A stretch of DNA of 64,000 nt from Azorhizobium sp943371865 (GTDB lineage: Bacteria; Pseudomonadota; Alphaproteobacteria; Rhizobiales; Xanthobacteraceae), in contig NZ_CALRWL010000005.1 of NCBI RefSeq assembly GCF_943371865.1, positions 62,001 to 126,000 on the forward strand. The letters are read 5' to 3'. How positions within the stretch are numbered: position 1 is the stretch's first letter; every line of letters starts with the position of its first letter. Shown piece after piece: positions 52,283 through 61,957 of this stretch. The notes beneath the pieces are model-generated. The model was given only the letters and a program-made list of their open reading frames with translations. It ran no database searches and was not told the origin of the DNA. A program made the position numbers and the translations under genes.

Positions 52283-53236
52283 TCAGCTCCGACCGAGCTT
52301 GGCCTCGCGCACGGCGCGCAGCCGGGCGAAATCATCTCCCGCGTGATGCGAGGAGCGGGTCAGCGGGCTCGACGACACCATCAGGAAGCCCTTGGCATAG
52401 GCCACCGTCTCGAACGCCTTGAACTCATCCGGGGTCACGAAGCGCTCCACCTTGTGGTGCTTGCGGGTGGGCTGGAGATACTGGCCGATGGTCATGAAGT
52501 CCACTTCAGCCGAGCGCAGATCGTCCATCAGCTGGAGCACTTCGTTCCGCTCCTCGCCCAGGCCGACCATGATGCCGGACTTGGTGAAGATGGTGGGGTC
52601 CAGTTCCTTCACCTGCTGCAACAGCCGCAGCGAATGGAAATAACGCGCGCCCGGACGCACGGTCAGGTAATTGCCGGGCACGGTTTCCAGATTGTGGTTG
52701 AACACATCCGGCCGGGCCGCGACCACCACTTCGATGGCGCCTGGCTTGCGCAGGAAATCGGGGGTCAGGATTTCGATGGTGGTGCCGGGGCTCAATTTGC
52801 GGATCGCCCCGATGGTCTGGGCGAAATGCTCCGCGCCGCCATCGGACAGATCATCCCGATCCACGGAGGTGATGACCACGTGGGACAGGCCGAGCTTGGC
52901 CACCGCCGTGCCCACCTTCTCCGGCTCGTCCGCATCCAGCGCCTTGGGCAGGCCGGTGCGCACGTTGCAGAAGGCGCAGGCGCGGGTGCAGGTGTCGCCC
53001 ATGATCATGAAGGTGGCGTGCTTCTTCTCCCAGCACTCACCGATATTGGGGCAGCCGGCTTCCTCGCACACCGTATGCAGGCCGTTGGCCCGCACGATCT
53101 CGGCGGTCTTCGACCAGCCCGCGGACCCCGGCGCCTTGACGCGGATCCATTCCGGCTTGCGCAGCACCTCGGTTTCGGGGCGGTTCGCCTTCTCGGGGTG
53201 GCGGGGCCGGTTCAGCGTATTGAGAACGGTGACCAT
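52283..53236 (-). CDS. lipA: Lipoyl synthase
   Basis: Radical SAM enzyme inserting two sulfurs into octanoyl groups on E2 and GcvH. It has 317 residues. The auxiliary-cluster cysteines are in CEEAGCPNIGECW, the radical SAM cluster in CTRACAFCNVRTG, and the C-terminal serine ligand region in SSPLTRSSHHAGDDF. Its products are the lipoyl domains of PdhB and PdhC encoded upstream, so gene and substrate genes are co-located. Confidence 0.97.
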   Translation of the reverse strand: MVTVLNTLNRPRHPEKANRPETEVLRKPEWIRVKAPGSAGWSKTAEIVRANGLHTVCEEAGCPNIGECWEKKHATFMIMGDTCTRACAFCNVRTGLPKALDADEPEKVGTAVAKLGLSHVVITSVDRDDLSDGGAEHFAQTIGAIRKLSPGTTIEILTPDFLRKPGAIEVVVAARPDVFNHNLETVPGNYLTVRPGARYFHSLRLLQQVKELDPTIFTKSGIMVGLGEERNEVLQLMDDLRSAEVDFMTIGQYLQPTRKHHKVERFVTPDEFKAFETVAYAKGFLMVSSSPLTRSSHHAGDDFARLRAVREAKLGRS

Positions 53237-53354
53237 GGGTTCCGCATTCAGGTTGAGCGCGCGATGACGCGCATCATGTCACATCTGTCTTAGCGTCCGG
53301 CGCCGATCGCGTCGAGCCAGCCTGCCGCAGCACTGCCTTGCGTCCGGCGCGCCC

Positions 53355-53633
53355 TTAGCGCTGGCGCACCGCGCGCCAGATCCACAGCACCAAGATGGCG
53401 CCGACGATCGCCGCCACCAGGGTGCGGAAAAAACCGAACACCGGAATATTCACCCATTCCGCCAGCTTAGCCCCCACGAAGGCGCCGATGATGCCCACCA
53501 CCAGATTGGTGAGCAGCCCGTGATTGCTCTCGGTGATCCGCTCCGCCACCCAACCGGCAATGAGGCCGATCAGGATCATGGTGAAGATGCCGACGCCGGG
53601 CTGGCTCAGAACCGCATAGGTCTGGTCGTCCAT
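53355..53633 (-). CDS. GlsB/YeaQ/YmgE family small membrane protein
   Basis: 92 residues with three hydrophobic helices rich in glycine (GIFTMILIGLIAGWVAERIT; LTNLVVGIIGAFVGAKLAEW; RTLVAAIVGAILVLWIWRAV). The pattern GLIAGWVAE...GIIGAFVGA is typical of the transglycosylase-associated/YeaQ family, whose role is unclear (stress-linked). It lies 34 bp after lpd. Confidence 0.88.
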   Translation of the reverse strand: MDDQTYAVLSQPGVGIFTMILIGLIAGWVAERITESNHGLLTNLVVGIIGAFVGAKLAEWVNIPVFGFFRTLVAAIVGAILVLWIWRAVRQR

Positions 53634-53667
53634 GGTCGCTCCGCTGGCCGGGCTGAGCCCGCGCCGG

Positions 53668-55086
53668 TCAGGTGTGGATGACGCGCCCGTAGGCGTCGAG
53701 CACGCTCTCGTGCATGGTCTCGGACAGGGTGGGATGCGGGAAGATGGTCTCGATCAGTTCCTGCTCCGTGGTTTCCAAATTCATGGCCACCACGAAGCCC
53801 TGGATCAGTTCGGTGACTTCCGCGCCCACCATGTGCGCGCCCAGCAACTCGCCGGTGTTCTTGTCGAAGATGGTCTTCACCAGCCCCTCGGGCTCGCCCA
53901 AAGCGATGGCCTTGCCATTGCCGATGAAGGGGAAGCGGCCGACGCGGATCTCGCGGCCCAGTTCCTTGGCCTTCTTCTCGGTGAGGCCCACGGAGGCGAT
54001 CTGCGGCACGCAATAGGTGCAGCCGGGGATCTTGCCCTTGTCGAGGGGATGGGTGTGCAGACCCTTGATGGTCTCGACGCAGATCACGCCCTCATGCTCC
54101 GCCTTGTGCGCCAGCATGGGCGCGCCGGCCACGTCGCCGATCGCCCAGACGCCGGGCACGTTCGTGCGCCCGAAGCCGTCGGTCACGACGATGCCGCGCT
54201 CGATCTTCACGCCCACCGCTTCCAGGCCGAGCCCGTCCACATTGCCCACCACGCCCACGGCGGAGATCATCCGCTCGACGGTGAAATCCTGCTTGGCGCC
54301 CTTGGCGTCTTCCACATGGACAGTGACGCTGTCGGCCTGCTTCGTCACGCCATTCACCTTGGCGCCGGAGAGGATCTTCATGCCCTGCTTCTCGAAGCGC
54401 TTGCGGGCGTGGGCGGCAATTTCCTCATCCTCGACGGCGAGGATCTGCGGCAGCACTTCCACCACGGTCACATCCGCGCCCATGGTCTTGTAGAAAGAGG
54501 CGAACTCGATGCCGATGGCGCCCGAGCCCATCACCAGCAGCGACTTGGGCATCTTCTCGGGCACCATGGCCTCGAAATAGGTCCAGATCAGCTTCTTGTC
54601 CGGTTCGATGCCCGGCAGCACCCGCGGACGGGCGCCGGTGGCGACGATGATGTTCTTGGACTGATAGTCGCCCCCGCCCAGCGCGCCCTTCGGCGCATTC
54701 TCGGACGCTACCACCTTGAGCTTGCCGGGCGCGGTGAGCGTGGCCGAGCCCCAGATCACGTCCACCTTGTTCTTCTTGAGCAGAAAGCCGACGCCGGTGG
54801 CCAGCTGGCTGGCGACGCCGCGCGAGCGCTTCACCACCGCGGCGATATCGAAGCCGATCTTCTCGACGGTCAGGCCGTAGTCCTTGGCATGCTCCATATA
54901 GTGATAGACTTCGGCGGAGCGGAGCAGGGCCTTGGTGGGGATGCAGCCCCAGTTGAGGCAGATGCCGCCCAGGTGCTTCTTCTCCACCACGGCGGTCTTG
55001 AGGCCAAGCTGGGCGGCGCGGATGGCTGCCACATAGCCGCCCGGCCCGCCGCCGATGACGATCACGTCGTAGGAAGTCTCTGCCAT
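53668..55086 (-). CDS. lpdA: Dihydrolipoyl dehydrogenase (E3 of pyruvate dehydrogenase)
   Basis: Flavoprotein that reoxidises dihydrolipoyl groups and reduces NAD+. It has 472 residues. FAD motif VIVIGGGPGGYVAAIRAAQL, redox disulfide C43/C48 in GGICLNWGCIPTKALL, NAD motif MGSGAIGIEFASFYKTMGAD and the C-terminal catalytic His region IFPHPTLSETMHE. It follows pdhC and the DUF465 gene in the pdh cluster, so it is the complex's own E3. Confidence 0.97.
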   Translation of the reverse strand: MAETSYDVIVIGGGPGGYVAAIRAAQLGLKTAVVEKKHLGGICLNWGCIPTKALLRSAEVYHYMEHAKDYGLTVEKIGFDIAAVVKRSRGVASQLATGVGFLLKKNKVDVIWGSATLTAPGKLKVVASENAPKGALGGGDYQSKNIIVATGARPRVLPGIEPDKKLIWTYFEAMVPEKMPKSLLVMGSGAIGIEFASFYKTMGADVTVVEVLPQILAVEDEEIAAHARKRFEKQGMKILSGAKVNGVTKQADSVTVHVEDAKGAKQDFTVERMISAVGVVGNVDGLGLEAVGVKIERGIVVTDGFGRTNVPGVWAIGDVAGAPMLAHKAEHEGVICVETIKGLHTHPLDKGKIPGCTYCVPQIASVGLTEKKAKELGREIRVGRFPFIGNGKAIALGEPEGLVKTIFDKNTGELLGAHMVGAEVTELIQGFVVAMNLETTEQELIETIFPHPTLSETMHESVLDAYGRVIHT

Positions 55087-55206
55087 GGGTCTCTCCTTCC
55101 CCTCCCCGCCGCGAGGGGCCGGTGGGTCGATGGTGGTATCCCTGCCGGCAGGGCCGGAGGCACCCAGGGGGAGTGCCGGGAAGCAGTGCCTCCCGGCTCG
55201 GCCCGC

Positions 55207-55443
55207 CTAGTGCACGATCAGGGCGTAGATTTCATCCTTCAGGCGAACCCGCTCCTTGCGCAGGTTCTCCAGATCCTCATCAGCGCGGGGCTCTACATCA
55301 GTCTCGGCGCGATGAACGGCGCGATTGACCTCGTGGTAGGCCTCATAAATCTTCGCAAAATGCGCGTTGGACTGACGCAATGCGTGGATCTTCTCCGCAT
55401 GCTCGGGAAACTCGGCCAGGATCTCGTGGGGCGTATGGCTCAT
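55207..55443 (-). CDS. YdcH/DUF465 family small protein
   Basis: 78 residues, mostly helical and charged. The N-terminus MSHTPHEILAEFPEHAEKIHALRQSNAHF and the second heptad-like region (ENLRKERVRLKDEIYALI) are the DUF465 signature, predicting an antiparallel coiled-coil dimer; shown here only in part. Function unknown. It lies between pdhC and lpd, 163 bp and 120 bp from each. Confidence 0.88.
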   Translation of the reverse strand: MSHTPHEILAEFPEHAEKIHALRQSNAHFAKIYEAYHEVNRAVHRAETDVEPRADEDLENLRKERVRLKDEIYALIVH

Positions 55444-55606
55444 AGGGTATCCTCCAGATGCGATGGGCGGTTCACAACCCGCCCATCTGTGCAGCTACAC
55501 CCAAGCAGCGTCCCGCGATTTGATCTGCCGCAGCGATCCACCGCCGAGGTCTCTCGGGCGCCGACCGGTTCGATCCGATCGGCCCCGAAGCCCTCCGCGC
55601 CATGCC

Positions 55607-56983
55607 TCAGACCAGCATGGACATGGGCTTCTCGATGAACTCCTTGAACGCCGCCAGGAGTTCGGCGCCCAGCGCACCGTCCATCACCCGGTGATCGCAG
55701 GTGATGGTGGCGGTGAACTGGGTGGCGATCTTAATCTCGCCGCCGCGCACCACGGGCCGCTGCTCGCTGGCGCCCACGGCGAGGATGGACGACTGCGGGG
55801 CGTTAATGATGGCCACGAAGTCGCGCACGCCCATCATGCCCAGGTTCGACACCGAGGTGGAGCCGCCCTGATATTCGTCGGGCTTCAGCTTCTTGGTGCG
55901 GGCGCGGCTGGCCAGATCGCGCATCTCGTTGGAGATGGTGGAGAGGGTCTTGGTCTCCGCCTTCTTGACGATGGGCGCGAACAGGCCGCCATCGATGGCC
56001 ACCGCCACGCCCACATCCGAATGCTTGAGGCGCAGGATGCGATCCTCCGCCCACACCGCGTTGGCGGACGGCACCTTCTGCAGCGCTAGCGCCAGCGCCT
56101 TGATGATGAAGTCGTTCACCGAGACGCGGAAGACCGGCTTGCCATCCTTGTCCTTGGCGGCGGAGGCGTTGACCGTCTCGCGCAGCTTCATCAGTTCGTC
56201 GATGTCGCAATCCACCGTCAGATAGAAGGTGGGCGTGACCTGCTCGCTTTCCACCAGCCGCTTGGCGATGGTCTTGCGCATGCCGTCGAGCTGGATCTCC
56301 TCATAGGAGCCTTCCGCGAACAGCGCCTTGACCTGATCGACACCCGGGGCGGACGCCACCGTTGCCTTGGGTGCGGGCGCAGCAGCGGCGGGAGCCGCCG
56401 CAGGTGAAGCGGCGGCGGCGACCGGCTTGGCGCCGGGCTGAGCTGCTTCCACGTCGCGGGCAACGATGCGGCCATGGGGACCGGAACCGGCGACAGCCGC
56501 CAGATCGAGGCCCTTGTCCTTGGCGATACGGCGGGCCAGCGGCGAAGCGAACACGCGCCCGGCATTGGCGGCGGACGCAGGCGCCGCGACGGGAGCGGCT
56601 GCGACTGGAGCCGGCGCGGCGGCGGGGGCCGCCTGCGGCGCGGGAGCGGCCGGTGCAGCTTCGGCGGCGGGCGCCGGGGCCGCGGCAGCGGCAGGCGCGG
56701 GCTTGGACCCGCCGCCGGCGGCAACCGCCTTCACGTCCTCGCCTTCGCTGGCGAGCAGCGCGATGATCTGGTTCACTGGCACGTCCTGGGTGCCTTCCGG
56801 CACCAGGATCTTGGCGATGATCCCCTCATCGATGGACTCCACCTCCATGGTGGCCTTGTCGGTCTCGATCTCGGCAAGCACGTCGCCGGACTTGACGCTA
56901 TCGCCTTCCTTCTTGAGCCATTTGGCGAGGTTGCCCTTCTCCATGGTGGGAGACAGGGCCGGCATCAGGATCTCGATGGGCAT
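55607..56983 (-). CDS. pdhC: Dihydrolipoyllysine acetyltransferase (E2 of pyruvate dehydrogenase)
   Basis: Core of the pyruvate dehydrogenase complex, 458 residues. Lipoyl domain with K43 in EIETDKATMEV; Ala/Pro-rich linker (about 85-140); peripheral subunit-binding domain (about 144-178, FASPLARRIAKDKG); catalytic domain ending with the active-site CDHRVMDG (His431, Asp435). It accepts acetyl groups from PdhAB and passes them to CoA. It begins 12 bp after the pdhB stop. Confidence 0.97.
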   Translation of the reverse strand: MPIEILMPALSPTMEKGNLAKWLKKEGDSVKSGDVLAEIETDKATMEVESIDEGIIAKILVPEGTQDVPVNQIIALLASEGEDVKAVAAGGGSKPAPAAAAAPAPAAEAAPAAPAPQAAPAAAPAPVAAAPVAAPASAANAGRVFASPLARRIAKDKGLDLAAVAGSGPHGRIVARDVEAAQPGAKPVAAAASPAAAPAAAAPAPKATVASAPGVDQVKALFAEGSYEEIQLDGMRKTIAKRLVESEQVTPTFYLTVDCDIDELMKLRETVNASAAKDKDGKPVFRVSVNDFIIKALALALQKVPSANAVWAEDRILRLKHSDVGVAVAIDGGLFAPIVKKAETKTLSTISNEMRDLASRARTKKLKPDEYQGGSTSVSNLGMMGVRDFVAIINAPQSSILAVGASEQRPVVRGGEIKIATQFTATITCDHRVMDGALGAELLAAFKEFIEKPMSMLV

Positions 56984-56995
56984 GGGTCTCTCCCC

Positions 56996-58396
56996 TCAGC
57001 GATAGGTGACCGCGCGGACCGCCTCGATCACATCGGCGACCGAGGGCAGAGCGAGCTTTTCGAGATTTGCGGCGTAGGGCATGGGCACATCCTTGCCGGT
57101 CACCCGCAGCACCGGGGCATCCAGATAGTCGAACGCCTTCTCCATCAGCTGGGCGACGATCTCGGCGCCGACGCCGGACTGCGGCCAGCCCTCTTCCACC
57201 GTGACGCAGCGGCCGGTCTTCTTCACCGACTCGATGATCGCGGGAACGTCCATGGGGCGAATGGTGCGCAGGTCGATGACCTCGGCCTCGATGCCCTGCT
57301 TGGCCAGTTCCTCGGCCGCCTTCAGCGCATAGGTCATGCCGATGGACCAGGACACCAGGGTCACGTCCTTGCCGGCGCGGGCGATGCGGGCCTTGCCGAT
57401 GGGCAGGACGTAGTCGTCCAGCTTCGGCACTTCGAACGAGTGACCGTAGAGGATTTCATTCTCGAGGAAGATCACCGGGTTGGGATCGCGGATCGCCGCC
57501 TTGAGCAGGCCCTTGGCATCGGCGGCGCTATAGGGCGCCACCACCTTGAGGCCGGGCACGTGGCTGTACCAGGAGGCATAGTCCTGGCTGTGTTGCGCAC
57601 CCACGCGGGCGGCGGCGCCGTTGGGACCGCGGAACACGATGGAGCAATGGATCTGGCCGCCCGACATATAGAGCGTCTTGGCGGCGGAATTGATGATCTG
57701 GTCAATCGCCTGCATGGCGAAGTTGAAGGTCATGAACTCCACGATGGGCTTCAGGCCGGCCATGGCCGCGCCGACGCCGAGGCCGGCAAAGCCGTGCTCG
57801 GTGATGGGCGTGTCCACCACGCGCTTGGCGCCGAATTCCTGCAGCAACCCTTGAGTGATCTTGTAGGCGCCCTGATATTCGGCGACCTCCTCGCCCATCA
57901 CGAACACGTCGCCGTCGCGGCGCATTTCCTCGGCCATGGCGTCGCGCAGCGCTTCGCGTACGGTCATGGTGACCATCTCGGTGCCGGCAGGCACTTCCGG
58001 GTCCGGCTGCGAGGTGACGATGGGCGGGGACGCAACCGCGGACGGCACCGTCTTCTGCGGCTCGGGCGCGGCGGCAGTGGCTGGCGAAGGCTGCGGAGCA
58101 GCGGCCGGAGCGCTCGCGGCGGCCTGCGGTGCCGGGGCGGCGTTGGCATCCTCGCCCTCGGCGAGAATGGTGGCGATGGGGGTATTCACCGGCACATCCT
58201 GGGTGCCTTCCGGCACCAGGATCTTGCCGAGGATGCCCTCATCCACGGCCTCCACTTCCATGGTGGCCTTGTCGGTCTCGATCTCGGCGAGCACGTCGCC
58301 GGATTTGACCGTGTCGCCTTCCTTCTTCACCCATTTCGTGAGGTTGCCCTTCTCCATGGTCGGAGACAGGGCCGGCATGAGGATATCGATGGGCAT
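56996..58396 (-). CDS. pdhB: Pyruvate dehydrogenase E1 beta with N-terminal lipoyl domain
   Basis: 466 residues from the ATG giving MPIDILMPALSPTMEKG. An N-terminal lipoyl domain almost identical to that of PdhC (K43 in EIETDKATMEVE) and an Ala/Pro linker (to about 140) precede the transketolase-like E1 beta domain (MTVREALRDAMAEEM; VVDTPITEHGFAGLGVGAAM; TVEEGWPQSGVGAEI). This lipoylated E1 beta is known in rhizobia and relatives. It lies 5 bp after the small membrane-protein gene. Confidence 0.96.
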   Translation of the reverse strand: MPIDILMPALSPTMEKGNLTKWVKKEGDTVKSGDVLAEIETDKATMEVEAVDEGILGKILVPEGTQDVPVNTPIATILAEGEDANAAPAPQAAASAPAAAPQPSPATAAAPEPQKTVPSAVASPPIVTSQPDPEVPAGTEMVTMTVREALRDAMAEEMRRDGDVFVMGEEVAEYQGAYKITQGLLQEFGAKRVVDTPITEHGFAGLGVGAAMAGLKPIVEFMTFNFAMQAIDQIINSAAKTLYMSGGQIHCSIVFRGPNGAAARVGAQHSQDYASWYSHVPGLKVVAPYSAADAKGLLKAAIRDPNPVIFLENEILYGHSFEVPKLDDYVLPIGKARIARAGKDVTLVSWSIGMTYALKAAEELAKQGIEAEVIDLRTIRPMDVPAIIESVKKTGRCVTVEEGWPQSGVGAEIVAQLMEKAFDYLDAPVLRVTGKDVPMPYAANLEKLALPSVADVIEAVRAVTYR

Positions 58397-58401
58397 GGCT
58401 G

Positions 58402-58755
58402 TCAGCTCTTGCTGGGCGCGGCCGTGCCCTGGCCCGCCGGAGCGGCTAGGGGCGGGCGCACGACCGTGAGGTTGGTGTAGACGGAGACCGCGGCGACCGC
58501 GAGCATCAAGGCAGTGATGAAGGCCACCAGGGCCTTGCTGACCCGGGCCGCATGGCCTGCGGCAGGGCCTTCCATAAGACGGGCTGAGAAGGGCCACAGC
58601 ACCAGAAGCACGGTGTTGACGGAGCCGCGGCCCCCGCCGGCCGCCTGCGCGGCCCCCTTCGCCTTCAACCCCTCGGTCACGGCGACGCCCCAGCTGGCGG
58701 CGGCACCCGCCAGGCAGAGAAACAGGACGATGAGCGCGATGACCGCCACGGGCAC
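58402..58755 (-). CDS. Small two-helix membrane protein between pdhA and pdhB
   Basis: 117 residues from a GTG 5 bp after the pdhA stop. Hydrophobic helices at about 3-25 (VIALIVLFLCLAGAAASWG) and 72-95 (KALVAFITALMLAVAAVSVY); the loop is Gly-rich (AAQAAGGGRGSVNT) and contains a possible third weak segment (TVLLVLWPFSARL). No family recognised. Tight spacing on both sides shows it is a real member of the pdh operon, in the middle of the two E1 subunits. Function unknown. Confidence 0.75.
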   Translation of the reverse strand: MPVAVIALIVLFLCLAGAAASWGVAVTEGLKAKGAAQAAGGGRGSVNTVLLVLWPFSARLMEGPAAGHAARVSKALVAFITALMLAVAAVSVYTNLTVVRPPLAAPAGQGTAAPSKS

Positions 58756-58760
58756 CTCGT

Positions 58761-59774
58761 TCAGCGCAGGATGTCGGTGTACAGCTCGGCGGGATCGGGC
58801 TCTGGGTCATGGGTCGCGAAGTCCGCGGCCTCATTGACGATGTCGCGGATTTCCGCGTCCACCTTCTTCAGATCCTCTTCCGTGGCGAGATTGCCCTCCA
58901 ACAGGCGCGCGCGCACCTGCTCGATGGGATCATGCTCGGTCCGCATCTTCTGCACCTCCTCCTTCGACCGGTATTTCGCCGGATCGGACATGGAGTGGCC
59001 GCGATAGCGGTAGGTCTGCATTTCCAGGATGTAGGGGCCCTTGCCTTCGCGGGCGAAGGCTAGAGCCCGCTCGCCGGCCGCCTTCACCGCGCGCACATCC
59101 ATGCCATCCACCTGCTCGCCGGGGATGTTGAAGGAGGTGCCGCGCTTGGAGAAGTCGGTCTGGGCAGAGGCGCGGCTGACCGCGGTGCCCATGGCGTACT
59201 TGTTGTTCTCGATCACATACACGACCGGCAGCTTCCACAGCTCGGCCATGTTGAAGCTCTCATAGACCTGGCCCTGGTTGGCCGCGCCGTCACCGAAATA
59301 GGTGACCGAGACGGCGCCATTGTCGCGATAGTGGTTTGCGAAAGCCAAGCCCGTGCCCAACGACACCTGGGCGCCGACGATGCCATGGCCGCCGTAGAAG
59401 CGCTTCTCGGTGCTGAACATGTGCATCGAGCCGCCCTTGCCGCGGGAATAGCCGCCGCGACGTCCGGTCAGCTCGGCCATCACGCCGCGGGATTCCATGC
59501 CGGTGGCGAGCATGTGGCCGTGATCCCGGTAACCGGTAATCACCTCGTCACCCGGCTTCATGGCCATCTGCATGCCGATCACAACGGCTTCCTGGCCGAT
59601 GTAGAGGTGGCAGAAACCGCCGATCAGGCCCATGCCATACATCTGGCCGGCCTTCTCCTCGAAGCGGCGGATGAGGAGCATTTCGCGGTAGGCGAGCAAT
59701 TCCTGCTCTTTGGTGAAGTTCGGTACGCCGGCCGGAACCGCCTCTGTCCGGGCGGACGGTTTCTTCGCTGCCAT
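58761..59774 (-). CDS. pdhA: Pyruvate dehydrogenase E1 alpha
   Basis: Thiamine-diphosphate subunit that decarboxylates pyruvate, 337 residues. Motifs: REMLLIRRFEEKAGQMYGMG, RDHGHMLATG, and the ThDP/Mg site GDGAANQGQVYESFNMAELW; the phosphorylation-loop-like YRYRGHSMSDPAKYRSKEE is also present. First gene of the pdh operon; its 162-bp upstream region holds three inverted repeats (59849-59867, 59892-59912, 59920-59940). Confidence 0.97.
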   Translation of the reverse strand: MAAKKPSARTEAVPAGVPNFTKEQELLAYREMLLIRRFEEKAGQMYGMGLIGGFCHLYIGQEAVVIGMQMAMKPGDEVITGYRDHGHMLATGMESRGVMAELTGRRGGYSRGKGGSMHMFSTEKRFYGGHGIVGAQVSLGTGLAFANHYRDNGAVSVTYFGDGAANQGQVYESFNMAELWKLPVVYVIENNKYAMGTAVSRASAQTDFSKRGTSFNIPGEQVDGMDVRAVKAAGERALAFAREGKGPYILEMQTYRYRGHSMSDPAKYRSKEEVQKMRTEHDPIEQVRARLLEGNLATEEDLKKVDAEIRDIVNEAADFATHDPEPDPAELYTDILR

Positions 59775-59848
59775 CGACTTCCTCAGGAAACTCTAGACCT
59801 GCACATCCTCTAGCGCACCTGGGGAACCACCAAAAGGGAAAAAAGCGT

Positions 59849-59867
59849 CGTGTTGCAGCGCAACACG
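59849..59867. promoter_or_regulatory. Perfect dyad in the pdhA upstream region
   Basis: CGTGTTGC-AGC-GCAACACG, 8-bp perfect arms, 75 bp upstream of the pdhA ATG, with another half-like GTTGCA just beside it. Likely an operator or part of a 5' leader hairpin. Binding protein unknown. Confidence 0.5.
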
Positions 59868-59891
59868 TTGCAAACACTTGATTTCACTCAC

Positions 59892-59912
59892 TTGAACTCG
59901 AATACGGTTCAT
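59892..59912. promoter_or_regulatory. Candidate operator A: TTGAAC-N9-GTTCAT
   Basis: Inverted repeat with 6-bp arms (one end mismatch) and a 9-bp spacer in the ftsB-pdhA gap. It has the same architecture as a second site 28 bp away. Confidence 0.55.
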
Positions 59913-59919
59913 TCACCTC

Positions 59920-59940
59920 ATGAACTGACAACAGGTTCAA
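59920..59940. promoter_or_regulatory. Candidate operator B: ATGAAC-N9-GTTCAA
   Basis: Second TGAAC-N9-GTTCA dyad, overlapping the ftsB stop codon. With site A it forms a matched pair, a pattern expected for cooperative binding by a dimeric regulator of the pdh operon. Confidence 0.55.
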
Positions 59941-60254
59941 TTATGTGATTTGATCATCACTAGGTCCTTGGCGTGGACGAAATCCAGCTCGCGCCGCCCC
60001 TCTTCATCGAGCATGTCGGGATCGAGATTGCGCGCGTCGAGGAGAGAGACCTTGTTCTCGATCTCGCGACGCTGGGCCTTGAGCGTGGCCAGTTCGCCCT
60101 GGAGGCGTTCGACTTCCAGCTCATAATTGCGCTTGGCCATCAGGCCATGGTCGCCATTGTAGGCGTGATAAGCGAAATAGCCGATGGCTCCGCCTGCCAC
60201 GAGATACAGCAGCAAAGCGAAGAAAAAGGCGCGGAGGCGAGAGCGGGTCTGCAT
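59937..60254 (-). CDS. ftsB: Septum formation initiator FtsB-like protein
   Basis: 105 residues. Short cytoplasmic N-terminus, one membrane helix (AFFFALLLYLVAGGAIGYFA), then a coiled coil (NYELEVERLQGELATLKAQR) and a C-terminal region (ARNLDPDMLDEEGRRELDFV). This is the FtsB/DivIC layout, part of the FtsQBL division complex. Start at the ATG giving MQTRSRLRAFF; a GTG two codons upstream is possible. It sits between eno and pdhA, the usual alphaproteobacterial place. Confidence 0.88.
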   Translation of the reverse strand: MQTRSRLRAFFFALLLYLVAGGAIGYFAYHAYNGDHGLMAKRNYELEVERLQGELATLKAQRREIENKVSLLDARNLDPDMLDEEGRRELDFVHAKDLVMIKSHN

Positions 60255-60360
60255 GGTCACCCATCTTGACCCGACAAGGTTGAAGCGCCGTTAAGGGCGA
60301 TTCGCCCCCCCTGCGCGGCCGGACTTTTCAAGCGCAAGCCATAGACCGGGCGGCAGATAC

Positions 60361-60390
60361 AAAAATGCCCCGGACCAGCCGGGGCATTTT
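60361..60390 (-). terminator. Terminator downstream of eno
   Basis: ATGCCCCGG/CCGGGGCAT stem with a 5-nt loop flanked by A- and T-runs. Read on the minus strand it ends in five Ts, so it should stop eno transcripts; its symmetry could also let it work on the plus strand. ftsB therefore probably has its own promoter or depends on readthrough. Confidence 0.8.
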
Positions 60391-60436
60391 CACGCTTTCA
60401 GTACCTTGCGCACCCACAGGCGCGTCCGGGCAAAGC

Positions 60437-61720
<1,284 letters not shown>

Positions 61721-61918
61721 GGAACGTCCTTCCCTTCATTCTGCCCAAAGCTTGCGACCGCCCGGCGGCGATCGTTGAACGGGGCGGGCAGCTTCTACCG
61801 CGTCCGGCGGCGGCTGGTAAGGGGTCTGGGCGCAGAACAGGTTCCCCGCGACAGGGCGCGAAATTGCGCTAAGCTGCTTAAAAATGCAGCGCAGGCATCG
61901 CCCCGCCGCTCCGAGGAA

Positions 61919-61948
61919 CGCCCGCAAGTCCAACGCCCGCAAGTCCAA
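61919..61948. repeat. Exact 15-bp tandem duplication in front of queF
   Basis: CGCCCGCAAGTCCAA occurs twice in a row, ending 9 bp before the queF ATG. It lies in the 5' leader next to the ribosome-binding region (CCAAGGA). It looks like a recent slippage event. Confidence 0.8.
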
Positions 61949-61957
61949 GGACGACCG

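Noticed and set aside
61721..61957. preQ1 riboswitch upstream of queF
   Set aside because: A GGTTC-containing stretch is present, but the pseudoknot tail and stem order of known preQ1 classes could not be assembled.
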